Below are positions 11,307 to 22,969 of a DNA stretch of 64,000 nucleotides, in pieces. The notes beneath the pieces are model-generated. The model made no database searches, was not told the DNA's origin, and saw only the letters and a program-made list of their open reading frames with translations. Every line of letters begins with the position of its first letter. Position 1 is the first letter of the stretch. The stretch spans positions 1-64,000 of the forward strand of contig MU832188.1 in NCBI GenBank assembly GCA_029204225.1, written 5' to 3'. A program made the position numbers and the translations under genes. This DNA is from Diphasiastrum complanatum. Its lineage: Eukaryota > Streptophyta > Lycopodiopsida > Lycopodiales > Lycopodiaceae.

Positions 11307-11665
11307 TATTTCTTTAAACTTGAAATCATACCTGATCTTAGATTCAATTAATTCAAATACTATTTTATGGACATAAGTATCCTTTGAAGATGATTCACTT
11401 ACTCTTATAAATCTCTAAATTTTATTTTTGAAAAAAACAAGGCGATGCATATTTTGAATAAAGCACTACAGGTTTTTTTGTTGCAAACTTCATAAAACCA
11501 TCATAATTACAAATGAAATAATAATTCAAGACAACAAATGATTTTTGAAACTCAAAATCCCATTGAAATACAAAACGACCTAAATTATATTCCCATATTC
11601 TCTTTTTTAAAGTACATTTTGATGCCTCTCAATTCAGAACTTGACATATTCTCAACACTCTCGTT
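11307..11665. other. AT-rich spacer, nothing recognised
   Basis: No open frame of note, no repeat and no LTR edge seen between the LTR-associated remnant and the transposase-like pseudogene. Confidence 0.5.
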
Positions 11666-13170
11666 TTAGGCTGATGAAGTGGAAGACCCGTCTTCTTTAT
11701 CAGAGTCAACTGACATATCTTCCTCAGAATCCGCTTCCAATGTTGACAAAAAACTTTGTAAGTCAGTTTTTCTTTGTTGATGACGAGTCAGTTTTTTAAT
11801 TAATCTTAGTCGTTATTTCAATATAGATATAGTTGACTTTCGTAGATAATTGGTCATTGTTAACTCAAAATTAACCGCCAAAACATCTACATCTTGTAAA
11901 TTCAAATTGTCGACTCTTGGTTGATTTTTTGGCAATCTCTTTCTCTTGCCCTTTGGACCTACTTGCAACATTTCGAGTTCGTACCTTTCCAAAAAAGCAT
12001 TTGTTGAAGTGGTGCGCAACCAATGGACATGTAGTACTTTTGTCCGATTGCTATTTTGAATGAAACCAAGTACTTTGGCAATCCAAAATTGATGTCCTTC
12101 ATTGTTTTATGAAGCTAGACGTGCAACAAGGGCACTCTAACAAAATGAGACAACATTGTTTTCTTCTGATCCATGTCATCAATAACAAGGCCCAGATATT
12201 TTTGTGGACATTCCAAAGATTTCTTTCAATGCTTGGCCAACTTTTGTCTTTCAATTATTTGTTGATCTCTGTGCACCTGAAGGGCTTTTGCAGCATCCAC
12301 TGAAAATACAAGATATCATAATGATATTAAAATAGATTGTAACCTAAATTTATTTCAAAACATAAAGTATTAAAATCAATGACAAATTTGATTAATATTT
12401 ACCTTTCTCGTCATTGGTCTTTGCAAGTTGTTTTGTAGACTTTAACAACTCGCAAGTGGAGCATACTGTCATTCATGATTTTTTGGGAATCTTTACCAGT
12501 CCAAAATCTCTTTTCCAAATTCTAATAAAATATGAGTAACTCATATAGGGAACATTTTTTGTTTTGGCAAACTCTTTGTACATAAAAAATATCTCTAATT
12601 TTGTAAAATTATCCGACAAGTGAAAATATAAGGAATCAGAAAATTTTTCTCCATGCACATCTATGAAATGATTTAGCCACAAGCAGTTGCATGTAAAGCA
12701 TACGGAGAAAACAGTTTGACCCTGTAAGAATCCCCGTAATGTTGGGTCTTTCTGAAGTCGTGCACACATTCGTTGAAGCCGTGAGTTTGCAACCGCGTCA
12801 ACTGCTATGTAAGCTTCACGACAAACGTCCAAAACATTTAAAAAATATGAATAAGAGTTTTTGTCTAGCCTCACTGTTGCACGCAAATAGTAATTCCTTT
12901 CATCTTTACTTCGTAAAAAGAAGTTTGATCTTAGTTTTTCAATATCTTTGATACTGAGTTTCTGTAAGCAATAGGATGAGGAGCAAATAATATTCCGTAC
13001 CTTTTGAATCTCAGATCTTGTAATTAACTGTTTTGACGATTCGTTAAAACATGTGAAGATCTCAAGTCTCTTTTATATTTTTCTTTTTGTTTGGAGTCTG
13101 ATCTGTAAATTGAACCTTTGACACTTGTAGGTGCTTAAACTGGAATGAAAGGAGTAGAACTACTTGACAT
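11666..13170 (-). pseudogene. Intron-containing DDE-transposase-like pseudogene
   Basis: A possible start is ATG at 13168-13170 (MSSSSTPFIPV, then a stop). An open stretch of about 12960-12473 reads YLRATVRLDKNSYSYFL...CFTCNCLWLNHFIDVHG...FIRIWKRDFGLVKIPKKS. One stop later comes VCSTCELLKSTKQLAK, giving a CxxC. A 103-bp GT-AG intron (12300-12402) follows. The next exon reads HRDQQIIERQKL, a stop, then YLGLVIDDMDQKKTMLSHFVR, another stop, and GLPKYLVSFKIAIGQ. An acidic tail (EADSEEDMSVDSDKED) ends at TAA 11666-11668 after a frame change. The W-x-x-P, CxxC and I-D-x-M-D-Q-x-K-T-x-x-x-H order matches a group of transposase-like proteins I have seen in plants and protists. I give the family name with caution. 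It is clearly dead. Confidence 0.5.
12300..12402 (-). other. GT-AG intron inside the transposase-like pseudogene
   Basis: The donor is GAGAAAG|GTAAATATT and the acceptor TTGTATTTTCAG|TGG. Removing it keeps the frame (...NDEK-VDAAKAL...), and the interior is AT-rich as expected for a plant intron. Confidence 0.6.
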
Positions 13171-13467
13171 CGTAACCTAAAAAAATTCTAATTACAGACT
13201 TATGCTAAGCATAGACCCAGAAAAATAGTTGACACATAAAACTAAATGTGTTTCACAAACTTGACATTATCTTATGTTGGTCATAGAACAAATAAAAATC
13301 TATGCGAACCTCAATAGAAACTAAATGCAAATAGGCAACAGGCCTAAAAAGTAAATGGTTAATTGGAATCGCCAACGACCATGCCTTAAATACTGTATGG
13401 GAGCATCCTTAGGGTTAGGGTCAACCCAAGGTTAGGTCTAGATTTGGTTTAGGGTTCAACTCCTGTT

Positions 13468-13573
13468 GGTTGAGGCACAAAAGCACGGTCCCGACGCATG
13501 CCCGAGGTCGACATGAGGTGGGTTGAGGCGCAAAAACTCGGTCCCGACGCAAGCTCGAGGTCGGCGTGAGGCG
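13468..13573. repeat. Tandem duplication, 2 x 53 bp
   Basis: GGTTGAGGCRCAAAA begins at 13468 and again at 13521. The copies share CGGTCCCGACGCA and CGAGGTCG with several point differences. The repeat is much GC-richer than its surroundings. Confidence 0.8.
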
Positions 13574-14024
13574 GGAGTCCCGGAAAAAAAGAGAGTTAAG
13601 GACCCTAGTCAGAGCATAACTCACCATACTTCTACACAGTTGAGGAGGGCGATTGCAAAAAAAAATTTAAATTTTTAAAGAAAAGGCCCTACACACTCTG
13701 CATTGCCGATATGCCATATGGATTTCAGATGAAGGAATCATTAAATGATGATTCTCCTTTCAAATTCACTAAAATCCATGATGTTCTACTTCAGGACTAT
13801 AATGTTATAATTGTCGATGAGATTGTGGAAGAGGTGCCACTTGACACTACAGTAGCTACTCAAGAAAAAGAGAAGGACGCAAATGATCTTCATTATTTAT
13901 GGGAAGAATAAATTTTCTTTTATTATAAAAAACAATTGTGTTTATTTTTTTTGAAATATTGTGTCTTGAAATCTTTCTAATTAATTTAATGTTCTTAAAT
14001 CTGTTTGTATTAAAAATATATAGT
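13574..14024. other. Spacer with one small unassigned ORF
   Basis: A 66-codon plus-strand frame at 13711-13911 (MPYGFQMKESLNDDSPFKF...EEVPLDTTVATQEKEKDAND) is acidic and unlike anything I recognise. It could be a transposon or gene fragment. Nothing else is visible up to the truncated LTR edge at 14025. Confidence 0.4.
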
Positions 14025-14520
14025 TAAGGTCCATTAACATTACGATCCACAACAAAGATAGCTTACTCTTTCTCTATCATAAAAAGTATAATAACACTCA
14101 ATCCCAATAACATTCAGATCCAATAATTAGCAAAATCCAAAGAAAGCATGAGAGATAGAGCAGGAAAGAAGAAGAGCAAGGACATTCATCAATCCATTTC
14201 TGAAGAGAACCAATCTGCTTTATTGAAATGAGAAAATGAACATCAGGAGCAACTCGAGTTGGTCCCTTCTTATAGTAGAGAGGAGGACCCTGGCCTCTGA
14301 ATCCTATTGGTCCAGTCTTGCCTCTCTTTTTATTCAAATTTAAAAAAGTGTGGGAACCATCAAAATTGGAGGGAAACCCAACTTTATTCACTAACTTGAC
14401 ATTTAGGCCCTGCGACATTAAAAGTCCCACAAAAAGGCCTGAAGTCCTTTTATTGACTTTTAACTAATCAATCAAATAGCTATGTGATCATCGGGTTGGA
14501 CTTACACACGCAGGGTGCCA
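14025..14520 (-). repeat. 3' LTR of the Gypsy element, outer end truncated
   Basis: It aligns with 24145-24659 from TAAGRTCCATTAACATTA to CAGGGTGCCA. On the minus strand the LTR starts TGGCACCCTG. The matching outer 180 bp of the right LTR (23965-24144) is absent here; the sequence changes abruptly at about 14025. Confidence 0.85.
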
Positions 14521-17456
14521 AATCCAATTGGGCATATGGATGGTGATCTTGTCCATAGCCAACCCTAAATCTTTCCAATTATTTCTTCGTGACATTGGCA
14601 CGTAATAGGGATCTACCCGCAATTGGCGAGGGTTGGCGACGTAACTCCTAATCGATTCCGAAGTTTTTTCAAAAATAGTGATTCTCCATGCCGGCTGCTC
14701 TCCCAATGCAGGTATTTTATCCAACTCTTTGCCGGCCTCTATCTCGGAGGTCTTAAACTTTAGAATCCATCCACCACGCGAGGACTCATGCAGATGTTGC
14801 TTTAAGAAGGTCTGGATCTGGTCCTCGACGCTGATGGGCCTTCTGAATAGAGGTGTGGTCCTTGATGAGGATGGACCTGCTTGTATTGCCGGTAAGATTG
14901 GCGGTTGTTCGGCTATATCTGGAGCTCCCCCCTGGTCCATGCTCGAATCTACCCCTGTATTCATTGGTACAACTTCTTGGCGTGGAGGGGAGAATTGCGG
15001 CATGACCGGTACGGAGATTTGTGGTCCGACTTCTAACACTTGAGCGGCTACTTTTTCATAGGCAGTGATGGTCTCCTTAGCCTTTGCCAACTCGGTTGAA
15101 GCTGCTCCTTTGAACTTGTCAAAGCGGCCTTGAAATCCCTGAAGGGCCACTTTGTATGTCTCCACTTTCTTGAACAAATACACAATCTTCGTCGGTGTGA
15201 CCAGATGATCTGGTATTTGTGTTTGAAGATACACATCACGTTCAAGGGTGGTCGCATCCAATTCACCTTGAAGCCGCGTGCGATCTTGTTCGGCCATCTA
15301 TAATTGACCCTTCAACAACTGCACCTATTGCCTTCCATCCTGCACGGCCTTATCCACCTGATCCTGTGTGGTTGTTAGGGCGTTTTGCAGGGAGCTAATG
15401 TAGTCTTCCAAGCGATCAGCTTGTTGCTGGGCCAACTTCTTTTCGACTTCAGCCTTGTCTTCATGTTGTTTGGCAATCTTTAACTCTCAATCTAGCTGGA
15501 CAATTTTCTGGCTGATCAGAGTGTTTTCGGACCTCATCTCAGAGATTCTCTGCTCCATTTTCTTCTTCTTATCCAGCATAGACTGGATTACTTGCACAAG
15601 GCTTGAAACCAAACCTAGAGTGTCACCAGAATCGACGGTTGTGGAGGCGGCAACAACTGGAGGACCTGATGGTACTGTCCTTGGTAGGCGTGGAATAGGT
15701 GCCACTAGTTCTTCTTCTTAAAAAATGTCCTCCTTTTTAAATCCCTTAGGCACTGTGGTGTCGAAATATTTTGGTGATTTCACAGTTTTGTTGACCCGAA
15801 GTGCGGCTGGGCTATCTTCCGTGTGAGGTTGCTGGCTGACATCTTCAACACCAACAGTAGATTCATGGATATGTCCGAATCCTCTTCCAGAGGATTGGAG
15901 TTCAAAGGGCGCAGGGCTCTGGGACATTTTAAAAATTTTGGTGGCCCCAAGGGGGTCGGAATCATTGAACATATCCATAAAGAACTATGTTTGGTGAGGT
16001 GGCTTTGGTGTGTGGGGGTGAGGCAGCCTATGCAGTTGTGATGGGAATGGTAGGCCCAATGATCACATACTGTCCTTGAATGGAAGCAGAGGCGAGGGAA
16101 GCATCAAAGGCTAGGGGAATGGGAAGTTTAGTGCAAATAGCAGTAGGGGGTGGAAGCGCAGCTGACGAGGTATGCCTAGTGCGATGTCGTGACGCGGAAG
16201 GCGAGTAAGGAATAACGATCTCGCTACGTGGACGACGACGACTATGAGAACTCGCAGCCTGGTGAGATGACTTTGCCAGTGCTTCTTCGTAGATCGAAAG
16301 CACAGAATCCAGGTGGAAGCCATGGATTCTGTTTTTTAAGTGAGAAGCGGCTAAAGGGGACAATAAAGAGCCATCAGCGCACTGCTGCTTAGTATTGGCA
16401 TTAATAGCTCGTTTGAGCTCACCAGAAACAGTCTTGAACCAATTATATGGTTCAAGAGGGGCCTTGGCCAACTTGGTGTGGGACTCCACTATTCTATGGA
16501 GGATCTGTGATGTGATGCGGCCTTTCCTGAGGTTGCCAACCATCAGGAAGTTGTTCAGTAGCTGGGCAACAGCGTGGATTGAAGTTTCAATGATGGCTTC
16601 CAGAAGGTAGCCATCATTGGTCCAGTGCATATCGTTGGTGAGGTCAATATATGGCTTGATGGCCTGTTTGGCGTGCTTGTGATTGGGTGAGGCCTGTGTG
16701 CCGAATGCTATACCTATAGCTGCAAGGGCGGCCTCAGTGACGCACTCCTTGTGTGTGGCTCCCTAGAAAGTGATATAAAATTCAGATTTCTCTTCCTTCC
16801 ATGTACTGAAGGCAAGAGTGATAAATTCCATATTGATGCGACCAGAAAAGGCTCTCTCATGAATACCCATTGTAGTGAGCAGAGGCTTCGCAAGGGTCAT
16901 CCACTGAGTGACCAGTCCGTTGCAGATGGGACATCATGATGGATAGTATAGCGCGAAGACTAGGAAGTATTGGTAGAAGACATGATGATCATAAAGGAAA
17001 TATAAAACGCGTAAAACTGTCTCAGAAAGCAGTGCAGGAATTTTGGAAGGTTTGGGTTGCGGTAAAAATTCGCAAGAGCTTCGCTAGCACAAGTGATGAA
17101 TGAATTGAATTCAGTCAACTTATAGGTGAATTTGGTGGGTCCATTATACTGAATACTAGTTTGGCTGATCAATTCTGAACAAAAATTTGCAGGCATGTAT
17201 AGTACTGTGATAATAGGATATAAAAATCTCGGCAAAGGTTTCTGGGGATCTGAACCTATCAGGCGAACGTTTTCCAGGCCTGACGAAGGATGAACCTTCG
17301 CCCAGGAGGGTCCTTCGCCCAAGTACTGTCATAAATGTATTTTTCCAAGACTTGAACATATGGACAACCTAAGTTTGACATTTTAAGATCATCTAATAGG
17401 TCGGCGAAAGTTAATAATGAGGTTAAGATGCTCAGCGAAGATTTCCAAAATGACAT
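14488..17456 (-). pseudogene. Extra ORF downstream of Gypsy pol, coiled-coil protein of unknown role
   Basis: About 980 codons can be followed on the minus strand with a few breaks. The N-part (16960-17456) reads CPYVQVLEKYIYDSTW and YNGPTKFTYKLTEFNSFITC. After a frame change, 16935-16028 reads CPICNGLVTQWMTLAKPLL...GATHKECVTEAALAAIGIAFG...WTNDGYLLEAIIETSIHAV, with one TAG, then a Ser/Arg/Pro-rich linker. After another frame change, 15978-14488 stays in one frame with four stops. It has a heptad-rich coiled coil (about 15610-15080, e.g. KKMEQRISEMRSENTLISQK), a Pro-rich linker and a basic C-terminus (FEKTSESIRSYVANPR...MSRRNNWKDLGLAMDK). The last 11 codons lie inside the 3' LTR. No transmembrane or RNase H-like motif is seen. 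Sense-oriented extra ORFs are known in Tat-type elements; I do not recognise this protein. Confidence 0.6.
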
Positions 17457-17600
17457 ATCACTGATCCTTCACCGGACTAAAAAATTGGGGTTTTTTTTAG
17501 ACAGGAACCTTCGCCCACCTCAAATTAGATAAATCTAGAGTGGATGTATAGTCTGAGAGCTTAGCGAAGGTTTCTGGTACTAAATAGGCTAAATCTAACC
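17200..17600. repeat. Dispersed GCGAAGGTT-type motif block (3' spacer)
   Basis: Variants of GGCGAAGGTT or its complement AACCTTCGCC occur near 17230, 17262, 17284, 17295, 17312, 17402, 17437, 17507 and 17562, on both strands. They lie in the spacer between the integrase tail and the extra ORF and overlap its N-terminal part. The same motif fills the leader at 22970-23640. Confidence 0.6.
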
Positions 17601-17819
17601 AAAATAGTGATTTTTTATGTCTTTTTCCATAAAAAAAATTACTGTGCTTCCTTTTCCTATGCTGATGACTTTCTGACTTTAGCTCATTAGTCTTTTCTCA
17701 ATTTAATTTTTTTTAACTGTCTTTTTTCAAAAACTCAGCAAATTAAGTACTGAAAAACAAAAAATTGAAAAATAAATAAAATTAAAACATTGAGATTAGA
17801 CTTGCTGAACTGGCGGAGC

Positions 17820-18180
17820 AGGTTGTCAAAACTTGCGTAAGCGACTGCCATTCACCGGAGTATCAAATTGTTTTCCATCCAAGTGCTCAAGTTTTATCTG
17901 ATCCATGACGATACAATTGTCCTGCAATTAATTGATAAGGTTGAGCCTTATGAATCAATTGTCTCTTTTGTACTTTTGTCAGGGAGTCAGTTGGTTGTCC
18001 TAGCATCAGGTACTCAACAATATCTTCTGCCCACTCAGGTACCGCTTCAACATAGAATAACGCAGCATCTGGCAGTTCATCATCCACTTAAGTGTTAACT
18101 GGTGCGTATTCGATTCGCGAAACGTGATCAGCAAGATAATGTTGTTTCCCCTTTCAAACTACAATTCGAAAGTGAAATTC
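17820..18180 (-). pseudogene. Gypsy integrase remnant: N-terminal and C-terminal ends fused by deletion
   Basis: The frame 17887-18087 reads the linker before integrase (DDELPDAALFYVEAVPEWAEDIVEYLM...YQLIAGQLYRHGSDKT). The sequence then jumps to LEHLDGKQFDTPVNGSRLRKF and a stop at about 17820, the usual C-terminal tail of such polyproteins (LDG-x-x-x-P-V-N-G-x-x-L-K-x-F). The zinc site and the whole DDE catalytic core are missing, so a deletion joined the two ends at about 17885. Confidence 0.75.
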
Positions 18181-18500
18181 AGTCAATAACAATAACCATC
18201 TTGCAATACGTCCAGTATTGCACATCTTTTTACCAAGTAAAGTAACGGTGGATGATCCGTATAAAATGCAAAGTGCGTTTCCATGAGGTAGTGACGAAAT
18301 TTCCGAACAGAAAAAATCATGGCCAATGCCTTATGTTCTGTTGTTGAATAATTATTTTCTGGATCTGTAAGCTTTCTGCTTGCAAATCGTATAGGATAAT
18401 CCTTCTTAGAGTCACCTGGCTGCGTCAAAACTGATCCAATGGCATATTTTGAAGCATTCGTATGAACATGAAATTCTATCGTCCAATTTGGAGAACACAA
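18181..18500 (-). pseudogene. Gypsy RNase H
   Basis: The frame reads WTIEFHVHTNASKYAIGSVLTQ (catalytic Asp position changed to N-A-S context), IRFASRKLTDPENNYSTTEHKALAMIF with the conserved E, and FRHYLMETHFAFYTDHPPLLYLV with the T-D-H motif. This is the usual Gypsy RNase H. It is interrupted downstream and the first catalytic Asp looks lost. Confidence 0.85.
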
Positions 18501-18547
18501 TATTGGTGCTGAAGTTAATGCTTTTTTTTTTTAAATTTTTCAAAGGC

Positions 18548-19417
18548 TTATAACGCTTCTACTGTCCAAATAGGAATAATAGTCAATTTGTACATAGGTC
18601 GTGCTAAATTTGCAAAGAAGATAATAAAGATTCGATAGTAGTTCGCATGACCCATAAACACGTAAACCCCACGAATTGTTGCTGGCGGTGGCAATTCCAC
18701 AATAACTTTGATCTTAGAATAATCTGTGGCAATACCATGTCTTGATATCACATGTCCAAGCACAACTCCGTGGGAAATCCATATCTGACATTTTTTTGGA
18801 TTAAGAAAAATCTGATATTTGCGACATCTTTCAAATACTTTTTCCAATCAATCCAGGTGGTCTGTATCTGTACTATGAACTCTCAAGTCGTCCAAGTAAA
18901 TTTTAAGCAATTTCTGCAGATAATCTTTAAAAGCAAATTGCATTACTTTTTGGAATGAACTTGGTGCATTATAGAGTCCAAACGACATTACTTTGTAAGC
19001 ATAGGTGTCGCATTCTGTTGCAAAAGTGATTTTGTGACGATCGGCAGGTGCGATCTTAACCTGGTTGTAACCACTAAATCCATCCAGAAAACTATAAGCT
19101 TCCGCTCCATCAAGGCGATCCAAAATGCTTTCAGTAAAAGGTAACGAAAAGTGATCCTTCTGCGTCACTTTGTTCAATGCTTTGAGGTTCACACAGATCC
19201 TCAATTTCTCATTTTTCTTAGGAACAATGACAATCGGTGAAATCCATTCAGTATGCTCGATCTCATAAATATAATCGACGTCAAGCAATCTCCGAAGTTT
19301 TTTTTTTATCAGATCCGCTACATTAGGATTACAGCGATAGAACTTTGTAACCTTTGGAACTGCATTAGGTACGAAAGGTATGGTATGTTCAATCACTGAT
19401 ATCGGAATACCCTTCAA
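18548..19417 (-). pseudogene. Gypsy reverse transcriptase
   Basis: 18848-19417 holds the fingers and palm: WISPIVIVPKKNEKLRICV, DGAEAYSFLDGFSGYNQV, MSFGLYNAPSSFQKVM and the catalytic IYLDDLRVHS. After a stop, 18548-18847 continues with FLNPKKCQIW, GVVLGHVISRHGI and the thumb-connection region FMGHANYYRIFI. A stop separates the two frames and another the RNase H, so pol is nonfunctional. The YLDD variant is acceptable for RT. Confidence 0.9.
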
Positions 19418-19444
19418 ATCTTGATAAGTCCATGCAAAGCAATC

Positions 19445-20374
19445 TTAATACTTAATAAGTAACAAGCGGAGTGCTTGATACTGTTCAGGAGTAAGTTGTG
19501 ATCCAACTTGTACAATCTTTTCTGATTCTCCTGGCTCGACAAGATTCATTGGCTGTGTCTTAGCTGGGCCATGGTAAACTTCTTTAGATTCCGGCATGTG
19601 TTCTTCAGGTTCACTATGTGCTTTAGGTAACATGATAACCACATCATCCAGTGTATAACGTTTAAAATGCTCGGGCATATCATGCTGGACTATGTTTGCT
19701 TGTTCTTTTTCGAAAGGACTTGTCTTGGGTCTTCGTTCAGCCTTCTTAGCAGTAATTGATCGTGGAGGTGATGACTTTCGAGATGATAAATCTTTCTTCC
19801 AATTTGAAGACTTCCTAGATGATGATGTCTTACTAGAAATCTGACTTGAAGAATCATCCTCACCTTTTCCTTTGCCTTTATCCAATAAAGGTGGCACTTC
19901 CTTTGAATCAATCTTTCGAGGGGGATTTTCCCATTTCAGGATTGTATGATAATGTTGCTTAGCTTGTTTCTTCATCACCGATCTTGTGATCCTATCTTCC
20001 TTCAATATAACTGCTTTGGGCGGTTTGATTGTTGGTTCATCAGGAACATTACGCACTCCAAATCTGGTCGGATCCATATGATTTAGTATCTGCTCATCCT
20101 TAAGTTATGCATTGCCATCATAAGTCAAGGCATGACTCACAAGAATGAGTTCATCCTCAATCAGATTTGGTATAGGTTCCGTTGATATCCAAGCTACATT
20201 CAGCACATTTAGTGAAAACATGATTGGTGTATCCAAAGTTTGATCTAATAAGGAAATCTCGCTCAAATATGATTGATTATCTTGTTGACACATATATCCT
20301 GCTGTACAGTCGATCGTTGCAAGAGCTTCATTCCAATTGACCGTATCTGTTTGAGAATTGTAATGAACTTCCAA
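19445..20374 (-). pseudogene. Pol linker between protease and RT
   Basis: Two open frames (19445-20077, 210 codons; 20105-20374, 89 codons) encode a Lys/Ser-rich low-complexity linker (SSSQISSKTSSSRKSSNW, PFEKEQANIVQHDMPEHFKRYTL) ending LTPEQYQALRLLLIKY. Such segments between protease and RT are common in plant Gypsy elements. No catalytic motif is visible. Confidence 0.6.
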
Positions 20375-20399
20375 ATTTTTTTGTGGTCGGTCACAAGTG

Positions 20400-21047
20400 T
20401 GATCCGTTGTTGATTGTCATCCTCTTTTTGAACCACTGGTTTGATAGTCCAAGTTGTAGGATCAATTTTAACTGCATGTTCACAATTTTAAAAAGTGATT
20501 TTTTCGGTACCCCAGTTATGAATTACTTGCACAACTCGTAACCATGGACGTCCCAATAGAACTCGGTAAACATTAGGCGCTTCTGGTAAGTCCATCACTA
20601 CGAAAGTAATGATGAACTATACTCCTGCAATCCTGACAGGTATATCTTCCACCATTCCTTGTGGATGAACTGTCGTTTGATCAGCTAGCTTAATAGCAAA
20701 AGTAGCAGGCTTGATCTTTGTAAGGCCCCATTTTGCACATAGCTTTGTAGAGATCAGGTCAACTCTGAACTGCCATCTATCACGGCTGCTTCTTTAGGAA
20801 ATTGTCTATGCTGTATCGGCAGAGTGATGTTCTTTTGCTCACTTTCCCAAGCGGCTCCAACATGGAGTACTTCGTTAGATTCTTCAAATCCAGCACAAAA
20901 AAGTGGCTCCTGATGGACTTCTGGTTCTTCTTGAGCTAACTTTTGTGCTAAGACTTCTTTTGCTTTTGGCACCAACTTCAGGAACTCTCCCAATGAAATA
21001 TTGATCTTACTAGACAAAATGTTCATGAGTAGTTCTGGTTCAGTCAT
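20400..21047 (-). pseudogene. Gypsy aspartic protease region
   Basis: 20754-21047 reads INISLGEFLKLVPKAKEVL...EAAVIDGSSELT; IDGSS occupies the place of the active-site D-x-G motif. Beyond it, in broken frames, come KLCAKWGLTKIKPATFAIKLADQTT, VEDIPVRIAGV and NVYRVLLGRPWLRVVQVIHNWGTEKITF. L-L-G-R-P-W-L is the conserved C-terminal protease signature. Several stops make it inactive. Confidence 0.75.
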
Positions 21048-21056
21048 CTTGAAGGG

Positions 21057-22724
21057 TTATTCAAGATGATGTAACTGATCATTCATATTCGTACATATAT
21101 TTCTTGAAGGCTGCAATGGTGAAGACCGAATTTTAGCTGTTGATATAGCAGCCTCAAGCTCCTCCTCTTCTTGCAGATGTTTAATCCACCGTCTCATATT
21201 CTGATATCTTCGTTTTTTTGTATTAAGATTTGGATAGACTTTCAATGTTGTTGGTGTATCGTTCAATGGTATAGAATCGGCAGGTACTGGATCCACTACT
21301 GGTTCTTTTTGGTTCTGTGCTCTGGTGACCACCATCAAGGGTGCACTTGGTTTATTCTGAGCTACTGGTCTTTGCTTGATTGTTATCAAATTTACAGGTG
21401 TCGTAGTTGGTGGTGGCTTCGGTCTTGTTGGACAGTCTTTATAGCAATGCCCATAATCATAGTCACAACAGAATGGTACAAGTTTTTCTTTATTTGGACA
21501 TTCTGCAACTCTGTGATTTTTTCCACGTGCAAAGTATCCAAGTGGTACTCTGGTCCAATTTCTAGAAGCTTGTTGTTGAGCGACAACATAAATGACATAC
21601 TGTTCTGAAGATCCACCTTCCTGATCATTACCATAGTTCCATTGCTCAGCAATTCCGTAAGGTTTTGGTTCCATCAAATTGGCAGGAGGAGCGAAGTGCT
21701 TTGGTGGGGCAGGTAAAGCTAACCGTTTCGGGTATCCAAGAGCAAATTGTCGCAGTCTTACTGCTGGATTACCTCCATACTGTGGTTCTCGATATCCCAT
21801 CTGGGCATACCGTTGTTGAATTATCCAAGGGTTGAAGTTGCAAAAAGCAGTCCCATGATCAGGTGAATTACACAGATGGAAAACACTGAGTTCCATTCGT
21901 TTTTTCAATTGAGGACACTCGTTCACTGTGTGATTTCTTGTACAAATAGAACACCAGACATTTTCCCTGGTAGGAAAAGCCTTTGCAAGCTTTTCAGGTT
22001 CTTTGTTTGATCTTCTCATCAAATTGCAACTGCAACTTTTCCATCTGTTTTTGCTGGTTCTTCCCAAGTTTCTCGAACTCATTGAGCATCATTTCTGCAG
22101 TAGCATTGGCATTCGTTGATGCAATGAAAGTGTATGTCGTAGTAGTCTGCCCTGCTGTATAAGGCAACATACTGATATTTGGCTCCTCATCTGAATCTTC
22201 ATCCTCCTCTCGAATTGCATCGTCCATAGCATTTTGTAAAAGTGCATACTCATTATGGCGTTTCAACTCACGTCTGATCCGTTTAGGTAGACCTGACAAA
22301 AACCACATAATTATGACATTTTCGTTAATCAGCTCAAGTTCGCATTCAGATCTAAGACGTTTCACCCGTTCAATGTAATCTCGAACCATTTCCCGCTTTC
22401 CCATTTTAATCTCACTTAAAAGTAGAAAAGGGTCTTCCATAAACTTTCGTGGTTTGAACCGTGTGATAAGGGCTCGATTAACAACCTCCCAATCTGTACG
22501 TTCAGTTTTGTCTTGGTTATAGTACCAATCTTGTGTAAGGCCATAGGAAACAACTTAAGTTTATCTTGAGGATAAATCTCACCATAGACTTCACATGATT
22601 CAACATAGATATGAAGAAATCTAATTGGATCTATTAATCCATTATATTTGGGTAGATCCAAATGAGGTGCTCTTCTAACAATAATTGGATTGACTTCTTG
22701 TGGAGCACCTCCAGGGGCAACCAT
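21057..22724 (-). pseudogene. Gypsy gag with zinc knuckles
   Basis: The start region (ATG at 22724) reads MVAPGGAPQEVNPIIVRRAPHL then FLHIYVESCEVYGE, the retrotransposon gag fold entry. After a frameshift 21994-22440 continues MEDPFLLLSEIKMGKREMVRDYI, FLSGLPKRIRREL and a coiled-coil-like LNEFEKLGKNQQKQMEKLQL. A further frameshift leads to 21057-22082, with CSICTRNHTVNEC (CCHC knuckle), a degenerate second one (CCDYDYGHCYKDC, one Cys replaced) and a third-like GYFARGKNHRVAEC. Length is about 550 residues, usual for plant Gypsy Gag. Confidence 0.85.
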
Positions 22725-22969
22725 CTATACAACTTTAGATTAAGCAGACAATGAGATTGGATCTAGATTTTTTAATCACAACTGTCTTAGATCAAATCTG
22801 CTAGATTTATTCCATTTTTCAAGAATTTCATTCTATATCATGGAAAAGTTTTCGATATTCGATCAATCGATACTTCTCAAAAATGATAAATCTCTCAGAA
22901 TCCAACTCAAAATGTATCAGATCTGATCCAAATTTTGACAGAGACTTGATCTAGAAAATCAGTAACTTA

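Noticed and set aside
13405-13465. GGGTTAGGGT-like telomere words and a GGTTCAACTCC resembling a tRNA T-arm
   Set aside because: The words are few and not tandem, and no acceptor stem, D-arm or anticodon arm can be placed around the T-arm-like sequence.
13711-13911. 66-codon acidic ORF
   Set aside because: Too short and featureless to support as a gene; mentioned only within the spacer entry.
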